From: an uncultured delta proteobacterium
GTDB taxonomy: Bacteria > Myxococcota_A > Polyangia > Polyangiales > Ga0077539
Length of the DNA: 6,877 bases
Direction: 5' to 3'
Assembly: GCA_903860995.1 (NCBI GenBank)
Contig: CAIOSS010000255.1
Location: forward strand, 1 to 6,877
Both the position numbers and the translations under genes were made by a program. Every line of letters starts with the position of its first letter. Within the stretch, counting starts at the first letter, position 1. The notes below the pieces were generated by a model. That model had not been told where the DNA came from and made no database searches. It was given only the letters and a program-made list of their open reading frames with translations. This document shows, in pieces, positions 1 to 6,877 of this stretch.

Positions 1-899
1 CCCCCAGCCGCGCGTCGATGGCCCGCCGCACCGCGTCCACGTCCGCGGGCAGCTCGATGGGCCGGTTCGCGTGCCGCGACGTCACGCCCTCCAGCGAGCC
101 CTCGTGGTACGCCCGCTTGAACTCCGTCAACGTCAGCCCGCGCGCCGTGCTCACCACCACCACGCGCTCGTCGGGCGCGACGGTGCCCGCCTTCACCAGC
201 TTCTCCAGCGCGGCCAATGCCACCGCCGTGTGGGGGCGGTTGTACATCCCCGTCGCGTCGGCCCGCGCCGCGGTGTCCGCCAGCTCGTCCTCCGTCGCCT
301 GCTCCACCACGCCGTTCGTCGCGCGCAGCATCTTCACGGCGCGGTCGATGCTCACCGGCGCGCCGATCTGTATCGCGCTCGCCGCCGTGCGCGCCGCCGC
401 CGCCGCGCAGTACGCCGACAGCGCCGCGGAGGTGTCGCCGGTGCTCGCGCAGGCCACCGCCCGCACGCTGCGCCCCCGGCGGATCATCTCGCGCACCGCG
501 GACACCAGCACGGTCATCCCGAGGTCCTTGAAGGAGCCCGTGTGGGAGTTTCCGCACTGCTTCACCCTGGAGGTCCCTCAAGCCGATGGAGCGGCCGTAG
601 CGCTCGGCCCAGAGCAGGTTCGAGCCGCCCTCCGCGAAGCTCACGATGCTCTCGTCGGCGATGCCCGGATAGACCCACTCGCGCTTGCCCCACACGCCCG
701 AGCCGAAGGGCCACTCGGTGCGCATCCAGCGCCGCTCGAAGGTGGTCATCCACGCCGCCGCGCTGCGGTCGCGCAGGGCCTCGACGTCGTGCTCCACGTC
801 CAGCAGCGCGCCGCACGCCCGGCACCGGTAGATCACCTCGTCGAGGGCGTAGCGCTCGCCGCACCCCGCGAAGCAGGCGAAGCCCGCGCGGTGCTTCAT
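1..899 (-). pseudogene. thrC: Threonine synthase (thrC), frameshifted, internally deleted, cut by left window edge
   Basis: Threonine synthase is a PLP enzyme that converts O-phosphohomoserine to threonine in the cytoplasm. The first 111 codons (899-567) encode an N-terminal zinc ribbon (Cys9, Cys13, Cys26, Cys29), then SGVWGKREWV and NLLWAERYGRSIGL. The match then jumps by one base: skipping one C of the CCC run at 565-567 restores VKQCGNSHTGSFKDLGM, whose Lys (codon 527-529) is the expected Schiff-base residue. The second frame stays open to the window edge and contains ACASTGDTSAAL, SAIQIGAPVS, VVEQATEDELAD and SRHANRPIEL, all family-like. Between SAYCAAA and TAASAIQIG, remembered family members have over 100 residues, including a GGNLGN-type PLP phosphate loop; here they are absent (junction 386-406). 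The ATG lies 10 bases after the stop of the oxidoreductase gene, so the two are probably cotranscribed. Family identity is strong; loss of function is inferred. Confidence 0.85.
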
Positions 900-909
900 G
901 GCGCCGCCC

Positions 910-2172
<1,263 letters not shown>

Positions 2173-2200
2173 GGACGCTTCTATACAACGGAGGGAGACG

Positions 2201-3453
2201 TCAGCGCGGCGCGAAGGCGACCCCGCGGTACGTGGTGAGCGCCGGCGCCTGCGCGAGGTTGGTCACCGTGCCCACGAGCGTCGAGGTGGTGACGTCGATG
2301 CGCTGGAGCCGCGCGCGGGTCTCGTTGGTGATCCCATAGAGGACATAGTCCGCCCCGTTGGTGCGCCCCGTGAGCCCACGGATGGGGTTGAGCAGGTTGG
2401 TGACGTTGCCGATGCGCGACTCAGGTGCCGGCCGAGAGCCGCCAGTACTGCACCCCCCCGGTCGTGAGCAGCGACTGGTCGTCGCCGATGAACATCACGT
2501 CCGCCGCGCCGTCGCCGACGCGCACGACCCAGAGCCGGTCGTCGCCCGTCACCGGGCCCGTGTCGGGCGCGCCGGTGTCCCTCGGGACATCGACGCCCGC
2601 GTCGACCATCGGCAGCGGGCAGGTCACCCCGGAGAGGTCCGTCGTGCCCCACACGCTCGCCTGCGCCGTGACGTCGAAGCGCCACATCGGGGTCGCGTTG
2701 ATCGTGAAGCGGCACCCGCTGCGCAGCCCCACCGCGGTGCGAACGTCGATCGGGATGCGCAGCCGAAGCAGCGCGTCGGCCGGGAGCGCCGCCGTCGCGA
2801 TGGGCGCCTGGAGGAAGCCCACACCCCCCGCGCCGAAGTCCCCCGTGATCGTGCCCGTCAGCGTGATGAGCTCGTGCTCGTAGCCGAGCAGCCCCGTCAC
2901 GAGGTCGCTCGCGCCGCTCACGTCCTGCAACAGCGGCCCCAGCGCCACGGCCGTCTCCGCGCGCACCAGCCCGCTGATCTCCGCGGCCCAGTGGGTCGCC
3001 GGGGTCGGCGACGACACCCGCCCGACGGTGAAGCTCACCCGATCCCCCCGCGAGAGCTGCGGCGAGAGGGTCGCCGGGTCGACCGCGACGAAGAGCGCGG
3101 GCCCCGTGCGGTCGGCCTGCACGAAGAAGCCCGCCGGGTCGGTGGAAGAGACCGAGCCGTCAGTGCGCAGCGTGGCGGGCACCGTGTAGGTCACCACCGC
3201 GCCCTCGACGCGCAGCGCCGCCGGGCCGATGGGCGTCGCGCGCACCGCGGCGATCTGCTGCGACGTCGTCGCTCATCGGCGCGTCCATCGCGACCGGCAC
3301 GTCCGCCACGACGGGGGTGTCCGTCCCGACGGGGGTGTCCGTCCCGATGGGGGTGTCCGTCCCGATGGGGGTGTCGGTGCCGGCACCGGCGTCGACCGGG
3401 CCGCCGGGGATGTTTCCGCGCGCCGAACACGCCACCACAAAGGACATCGCCAC
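2201..3453 (-). pseudogene. Putative surface lipoprotein with repeat linker and OB-fold-like domains, two frameshifts
   Basis: Three reading-frame pieces join into about 416 residues. Piece 1 (3453-3262, GTG start) reads MAMSFVVACSARG, a lipobox with Cys9, followed by a TDTP(I/V)G linker. Piece 2 (3260-2424) begins QQIAAVRATPIGPAAL. It holds two stretches resembling OB-fold domains of secreted proteins: VEGAVVTY/GFFVQADRTGPALFVAV (about residues 82-125) and YEHELITLTGTITGDF (from about 191). An Asp/Pro linker (about 282-303) and LWVVRVGDG follow. It stops at TGA 2423-2421. Piece 3 (2422-2201) continues ESRIGNVTNLLNPIRGLTGR, YVLYGITNETRARLQRIDV and TYRGVAFAPR, typical of a propeller-like blade, and stops at 2203-2201. 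Each join removes one base (about 3261 and 2423). The GTG start gives a signal peptide with no positive residue, so the true N-terminus may lie upstream in another frame. No enzymatic motif is recognised. It may be a decayed gene or an intact gene with sequence errors. Confidence 0.7.
3310..3381. repeat. Four 18-bp tandem repeats encoding a TDTP(I/V)G linker
   Basis: Four consecutive 18-base units (3310-3327, 3328-3345, 3346-3363, 3364-3381) read GA(C/T)GGGGGTGTCCGTCCC on the plus strand, the last with small changes at its right end. Read on the minus strand they encode the hexapeptide TDTP(I/V)G just after the lipidated cysteine of the broken lipoprotein. More degenerate Asp/Pro units (VVADVPVAMDAP) follow. 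The unit length is a multiple of three, so gain or loss of units would keep the frame. Such a linker would hold the folded domains away from the membrane. Confidence 0.9.
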
Positions 3454-3566
3454 CGCGAGCGACCGAGCTTGTCCTTGCTGTCAACGCTCTCTACATCACC
3501 TCAGCCCGGCCGTGGAACCTCGCGCCTCCCGACGCCCTGACCACCCCTGCGCCGGGACACCTACAC

Positions 3567-3605
3567 GTCACGGCGTCGACCGGTGGGTACATCCGTGACC
3601 ACCGG
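3567..3605. promoter_or_regulatory. Interleaved inverted repeats between divergent genes, candidate operator
   Basis: The short gap between the minus-strand lipoprotein gene and the plus-strand peptidase gene holds two overlapping inverted repeats. GTCACGG (3567-3573) pairs with CCGTGAC (3593-3599), and CCGGTGG (3580-3586) pairs with CCACCGG (3599-3605). The two right arms abut and share base 3599, so the two hairpins or half-site pairs exclude each other. CATCCGTGA occurs at 3590-3598 and again at 3669-3677, overlapping the peptidase start. The position suits a regulator site for one or both genes. No clear -35/-10 pair is seen, and 7-bp inverted repeats can arise by chance in GC-rich DNA. 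Confidence 0.3.
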
Positions 3606-3676
3606 ATCGATCACAAAACTCCCACCTGCGTGCGCGCAGGGCGATGGCCGCGGGCTTGCAGTGCACGCCATCCGTG

Positions 3677-4621
3677 ATGCGAGATGCACGTCGGTTGCTG
3701 GGGATGGTGGGCGTAGGCTTCGTCGCGGTGGCGGCGCTCGGGTGCGCGGCCGACGAGAACGACTCCGACGACTGGGACGAGGCCAACGACGTGAGCGAGA
3801 TCGCCGTGTCGGGTCGCTGGGTCCCCTCGGCGAGCGCGGCGGCGGCGGGCGAACGGCAGTGGGCCCGCTACGACGACGCGCCCTCTTGGAGCGGCGGTCG
3901 CAACTGCGGCGGCAGCCTGCTCGCCGGCACGCGCGAGCTCGGCGAGTACCTGCACACCAGCTTCCGCGGCGTGCGCGCCTACGATGGCTACGCGTGCCGG
4001 GCCAACACCGCCAACACCAGCCAGACCTCGCTGCACGGCACCGGCCGCGCCCTCGACGTGTACATCCCGCTCAGCGGTGGACAGGCCGACAACACCGTCG
4101 GCGACGCGGTCGCCAACTGGCTCGTCGCCAACGCCGCCAGCCTCGGCGTACAGCTCGTCATCTGGGATCGCAGCTCCTGGAACGCCAGCCGCGGCGCTGG
4201 GGCGAAGCTGCGCGCATACGGCGGCCCGCACCCGCACCACGACCACCTGCACATCGAGCTCAACACCGACGGCGCAGCGCGGCGCACGGCGTGGTTCCGC
4301 AATCGCAGCGCAGCGAGCACCCCGACGAGCACCCCCCCGGCGAGCACTCCCCCGGCGGCCAGCACCCCGGCGCGCACGCCTACGCCCACGCCCACGGCGC
4401 TGCCGCGCATGCGGGTGGTCACTGGCGGGCTCAACCTCCGCCGCGGGGCGGGCACCTCCTACGGGGTCATCGTCGCGATGCCCTGCGGCGCCGCGGTGAG
4501 CGTGGTCGGCGGCCCCGTCTCGGGCTGGTACAACGTCGAGTACAACGGCACCCGCGGCTGGGCCTCGGGCACCTACCTCACGCCCGAGGCGAGCTACCGC
4601 GCCTCGGTCTGCGGCGGCTGA
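3677..4621 (+). CDS. Lipoprotein with LAS/M15-type zinc peptidase domain and SH3b domain
   Basis: Predicted cell-wall peptidase anchored as a lipoprotein. The ATG at 3677 is chosen because it gives a classic signal peptide, MRDARRLLGMVGVGF then VAALGC, with Cys23 as the lipidated residue; an in-frame ATG at 3644 would add 11 residues with no signal character. No clear Shine-Dalgarno precedes either. Numbering from 3677, an acidic linker follows the Cys. The catalytic region has SLHGTGRALDV (His120 and Asp127, likely zinc ligands), then VANWLVANAASLGVQLVIWD, then HPHHDHLHIEL (about 185-195, third ligand among its histidines). This is the LAS metallopeptidase pattern, closest to the ARB_07466/VldE-like group of DD-peptidase relatives. 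A Ser/Thr/Pro linker leads to a bacterial SH3 domain, GGLNLRRGAGTSYGVI to GWASGTYLTP, which usually binds peptidoglycan. It is divergent from the broken lipoprotein gene and converges on the DUF2804 gene with 36 bases between stops. Exact cleaved bond is unknown. Confidence 0.85.
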   Translation: MRDARRLLGMVGVGFVAVAALGCAADENDSDDWDEANDVSEIAVSGRWVPSASAAAAGERQWARYDDAPSWSGGRNCGGSLLAGTRELGEYLHTSFRGVRAYDGYACRANTANTSQTSLHGTGRALDVYIPLSGGQADNTVGDAVANWLVANAASLGVQLVIWDRSSWNASRGAGAKLRAYGGPHPHHDHLHIELNTDGAARRTAWFRNRSAASTPTSTPPASTPPAASTPARTPTPTPTALPRMRVVTGGLNLRRGAGTSYGVIVAMPCGAAVSVVGGPVSGWYNVEYNGTRGWASGTYLTPEASYRASVCGG

Positions 4622-4657
4622 AGGCATCCATCCCCTCCCTCCGCTGGCCGCCTTGGG

Positions 4658-5644
4658 CTACCAGCGCGAGGTGTGGTCCTCGACCACGCCGTGGCCGCTG
4701 ACACGCACGGTCTTTCCGTCCGCGCGGAAGCTGCCCTCGAAGCGCCCGAAGGGCTGGATGAAGTCGTGCTTCAACAGCCCGAGGTTCTTGCGGTCCTGCC
4801 GGGCCCCTTCGGGGGTGAAGGTGAGCGTGAGGTCGAGCTCGGCGACGCGGAGGGTCCACTGCCCCTGGTCGGCCGGGCGGCCGATGGTGAACGCGGCGCT
4901 CCCCAGGGGGATGAGCTCATCACCCAACCATAGAGCGTTCTCGAGCGCGTCATTGAAGTAGGCCACCAGGTTGAGTCCGAAGGGTCGGCCGTCGTCGGTG
5001 GTGCCCTGGAGGCAGGCCCAGTTCCAGCGGGTGTCGCGCGGGGGATAGCCGAGGGTGAAGTCCACCGCGGCGCCGTGCGGGAGCGAGCGCTCGAAGCGCC
5101 GGGCGTCGATGCGCACCGTCGCCTCCGCGGCGAGGCAGAGCCGCTTGAAGGTGTGATTGAAGGGACGGTGCAGGGCCGGCGCGAGGGTGGTCATGCCGCC
5201 GTCCAGGGAGGGGACGCGCAGGTCGAGGGAGATCCGCCGGCCGTCGTAGCGGAAGCGCAGGCCGTCGCCCTCCGGGTCGATGCGCCACTGCCGGTCGCCG
5301 AAGCCCAAGGACCACGCGCCCCGCATCGACGGCTGGAAGCCCTCGGCGAAGCCGAAGGGGATCTCCAGCGACTCCTCCACCCGCACCTTCCTCGCGCGGT
5401 CGTACACGTACACGAAGGCCGTGCCGAGGTACCCCGCGTCGGCCACGGCGTAGCCCACCATGAAGTCTTCATGGTAGGCGCCCGCGTAAAGCCAGGCCTT
5501 GCGCTGGAGGCGCCGGGGCCAGGCGGCCCCTCGGTCCCAGCGCGCGGTGGACACGTCGCCGACGGCGCCGCGGTAGCGCCCGAAGGGGTGCAGTTGGCCG
5601 CCGGCATCGACCAGCGAAGCGGGCGCAGGGGGCAGCGTGCTCAT
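4658..5644 (-). CDS. DUF2804 family protein
   Basis: A 328-residue protein with no signal peptide or membrane segment. It resembles DUF2804, a family of unknown function whose beta-rich fold is thought to be lipocalin-like. Visible marks are FGRYRG near the N-terminus (21-26), PFNHTFKRL (161-169), the characteristic TRWNWA (205-210) followed by FGLNLVAYFNDALENALWL, and a C-terminal QPFGRFEGSF and VSGHGVVEDHTSRW. The start at 5644 is preferred over an in-frame extension to 5701 because GGAG (5655-5652) sits 7 bases before this ATG and the family similarity starts just after it. The stop converges on the peptidase gene. The gene lies 58 bases downstream of the propeller lipoprotein gene on the same strand, so cotranscription is likely. 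No catalytic residues can be named. Confidence 0.85.
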   Translation of the reverse strand: MSTLPPAPASLVDAGGQLHPFGRYRGAVGDVSTARWDRGAAWPRRLQRKAWLYAGAYHEDFMVGYAVADAGYLGTAFVYVYDRARKVRVEESLEIPFGFAEGFQPSMRGAWSLGFGDRQWRIDPEGDGLRFRYDGRRISLDLRVPSLDGGMTTLAPALHRPFNHTFKRLCLAAEATVRIDARRFERSLPHGAAVDFTLGYPPRDTRWNWACLQGTTDDGRPFGLNLVAYFNDALENALWLGDELIPLGSAAFTIGRPADQGQWTLRVAELDLTLTFTPEGARQDRKNLGLLKHDFIQPFGRFEGSFRADGKTVRVSGHGVVEDHTSRW

Positions 5645-5651
5645 CGGACAT

Positions 5652-5655
5652 CTCC
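5652..5655 (-). promoter_or_regulatory. Ribosome binding site of the DUF2804 gene
   Basis: GGAG on the minus strand lies 7 bases upstream of ATG 5644-5642. It is the clearest Shine-Dalgarno in the window and decides the start of the DUF2804 gene against the longer in-frame alternative. Confidence 0.7.
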
Positions 5656-5702
5656 ATTCGACATCGTCGTGACCTTCTTCCTTCTTCGATGGGACCGCCA
5701 CG

Positions 5703-6782
5703 CTACCCGGGCGGGCACGGCGGCGCGGGCGGCGGCAGGGGCTGGTCGGCCGAGGGGACGTACCCGAGCACGGTGCGCGGCCACTCGTCGGTGACCAGCA
5801 CGAAGCCCTTGTCGTCGAGGCGCACCACGCCCTCCCAGTTGCGCGCGCGCCCCTCCCGCGCCAGGCGGATCACCCGCCCCGTCGCGCGGACGGACACCCC
5901 GTCGTCGCGCAGCTCCAGCAGCCGCTCGACGCTGCGGGCGGCGCCGCCGCGGGGGTCGCAGTCGACGGCCTCGGAGAAGCAGCCCACGGCGCGGATGGTG
6001 CGCTCGCACTCCTCGGTGTCGCCGACGTCGCGGTAGCTGTACTGCGTCACCCAGAACCGACGGCTGGCGTCGGCGGCGGTGGCGTCGGTGACCCGGTAGG
6101 GGATCGCCTCGACGGCGACCGCGCGGGCCTCGCGGCCGTCGACGCGCAGGGCGGTCGAGGCGCAGGAGGTGCTCATCCCGTTGGCCTCGAAGAGGGCGAG
6201 CCAGGCGCCGTCGACGCGGGTGAGCGCCTCGAAGGCGTGGTTGTCGGAGCGCAGCGGGACGTCGAGGGTGAGCGCGTCGCGGTCGAGCACCATGCCCCGC
6301 GCGGGGTCGAGGCGGGCGGTGACGAGGAGGCCCGACATGCGGTCGTGGTCGCCGCGCTCGACGACGAGGGCCGCGCGGTCGCCGTCGAAGTCGATGGCCT
6401 CGAAGCCCTGGTAGTCGGGGTCGCGCGTGAGGTCGAGGGTGTCGAGCGGGACGCGCTCGGGCGCGATGGGCGCGCGGTCGCGGCCGTCGATCCAGGCGCG
6501 CAGGCGGGCGCCGGGGATGCGGTAGAGCCACGGCTGCGTGAAGCCGGGCTGGGCGCGCGCGCGGGCGAGGCCGCGGGGGCTCCACTGCGGGAGGAGGAAG
6601 AGCTCGTCGCCGTGCCACGCGAGGCCGGAGTACTCGTGGCCGCGCGCGGCGGCCTCCCCGGCGAGGCAGATGGAGAGCACCGGGACGGGGTCGTCGGGGT
6701 TGCGGCCGCGCGGGCGCTGCGCCCCGCTGCACGAGAGGGCGAGGAGGCCGACGAGGGGGAGGCGGCGGGCGAGGGGGCGCAT
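5703..6782 (-). CDS. Lipoprotein with phytase-esterase-like beta-propeller
   Basis: A predicted exported lipoprotein of 359 residues. The chosen ATG gives MRPLARRLPLVGLLALSC, with an Arg-rich start, hydrophobic core and lipobox Cys18. An in-frame ATG at 6800 adds six residues and cannot be excluded, since neither has a clear Shine-Dalgarno. The body shows spaced propeller-like segments: EYSGLAWHGDELFLLPQ, GFEAIDFDGDRAALVVERGD, HAFEALTRVDGAWLALFE and NWEGVVRLDDKGFVLVTDEW. The recurring (F/W)E(A/G) followed by a hydrophobic strand is typical of the esterase-like phytase/SdiA-regulated type propellers. Several Cys residues (EECERTIRAVGCFSEAVDC) suggest disulfides outside the cytoplasm. No substrate can be inferred. 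It lies between a partial upstream reading frame and the DUF2804 gene on the same strand. Family assignment is moderate; lipoprotein and coding calls are firm. Confidence 0.8.
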   Translation of the reverse strand: MRPLARRLPLVGLLALSCSGAQRPRGRNPDDPVPVLSICLAGEAAARGHEYSGLAWHGDELFLLPQWSPRGLARARAQPGFTQPWLYRIPGARLRAWIDGRDRAPIAPERVPLDTLDLTRDPDYQGFEAIDFDGDRAALVVERGDHDRMSGLLVTARLDPARGMVLDRDALTLDVPLRSDNHAFEALTRVDGAWLALFEANGMSTSCASTALRVDGREARAVAVEAIPYRVTDATAADASRRFWVTQYSYRDVGDTEECERTIRAVGCFSEAVDCDPRGGAARSVERLLELRDDGVSVRATGRVIRLAREGRARNWEGVVRLDDKGFVLVTDEWPRTVLGYVPSADQPLPPPAPPCPPG

Positions 6783-6816
6783 GACAGGTCGTTGGAGCAT
6801 ACGGGGTCTAAGTCCC

Positions 6817-6877
6817 TCAGCCGTCGACCACGCGCGCCACCTCGGCGCGGCACCCGTCGAGCACCGCGCCCAGCACC
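6817..6877 (-). CDS. C-terminal end of an unidentified gene, cut by right window edge
   Basis: The minus-strand frame entering from the right edge reads VLGAVLDGCRAEVARVVDG and stops at TGA 6819-6817. Third positions are almost all G or C and the peptide looks like an amphipathic helix, so it is plausibly the end of a real protein. Only about 19 codons are visible, and random open frames of this length are common at this GC content. If real, it ends 34 bases before the start of the propeller lipoprotein gene (16 bases if ATG 6800 is used) and would belong to the same transcription unit. No family can be assigned. Confidence 0.45.
   Translation of the reverse strand, partial: VLGAVLDGCRAEVARVVDG

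Noticed and set aside
2178..2208. Possible leaderless promoter (TATAGA) for the oxidoreductase gene
   Set aside because: The -10-like hexamer is well placed, but no -35 is found at normal spacing, and cotranscription from upstream is just as likely.
2358..3677. Long plus-strand open frame of 439 codons
   Set aside because: It is an Arg/His/Pro-rich product antisense to the lipoprotein gene, with no motif. The minus strand has family-like protein sequence.
4613..4657. Possible terminator between the convergent peptidase and DUF2804 genes
   Set aside because: GGCGGC and GCCGCC can pair, but with a loop of about 27 bases and no U-run on either strand.
3583..4701. Plus-strand open frame of 372 codons over the peptidase gene
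   Set aside because: Arg/Gly/His-rich shadow of the peptidase gene. The other frame has signal peptide, zinc ligands and SH3b motif.
5641..6732. Minus-strand open frame of 363 codons overlapping the propeller lipoprotein
   Set aside because: The product is almost all Arg, Pro, Ala and Gly and is an alternative frame of the lipoprotein gene on the same strand.

Overview
The window is very GC-rich and almost entirely coding. The codon pattern (G or C at most third positions), the number of short lipoprotein signals, and the Asp/Thr/Pro-rich linkers after the lipidated cysteine all suggest a myxobacterium-like genome (Myxococcota). No rRNA or single-copy taxonomic marker is present, so this is an inference. 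I see no tRNA, CRISPR array, insertion sequence, phage gene or toxin-antitoxin pair.

Left block (1-3453), all minus strand and probably one transcription unit read from right to left. First comes a putative surface lipoprotein gene with a repetitive linker, two possible OB-fold-like domains and a propeller-like tail (3453 to 2201). It is readable only across two +1 frameshifts. After 28 bases follows an intact FAD-dependent oxidoreductase of the UDP-galactopyranose mutase/protoporphyrinogen oxidase type (2172-910). After a further 10 bases comes a zinc-ribbon threonine synthase gene (899 to beyond the left edge). It carries another +1 frameshift and appears to lack the middle of the PLP-binding fold, so I call it a pseudogene.

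Middle block (3454-4621). A short intergenic region with two interleaved 7-bp inverted repeats separates the broken lipoprotein gene from a divergent, intact plus-strand gene. That gene encodes a lipoprotein with a zinc peptidase domain (LAS/M15 type, DD-peptidase-like) and a C-terminal bacterial SH3 domain, and is probably a cell-wall hydrolase.

Right block (4658-6877), minus strand. A DUF2804 protein gene converges on the peptidase gene. Upstream of it lie a lipoprotein with a phytase-esterase-like beta-propeller and the last codons of another possible gene at the right edge. These look like one transcription unit.

The most noteworthy point is the decay signature on the left. Three apparent frameshifts have the same sign (one extra base each) in two genes flanking an intact one, and one of the two broken genes also lost its active-site centre. 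Real gene decay and sequence error both remain possible for the single-base events. I found no convincing new multi-gene system here.
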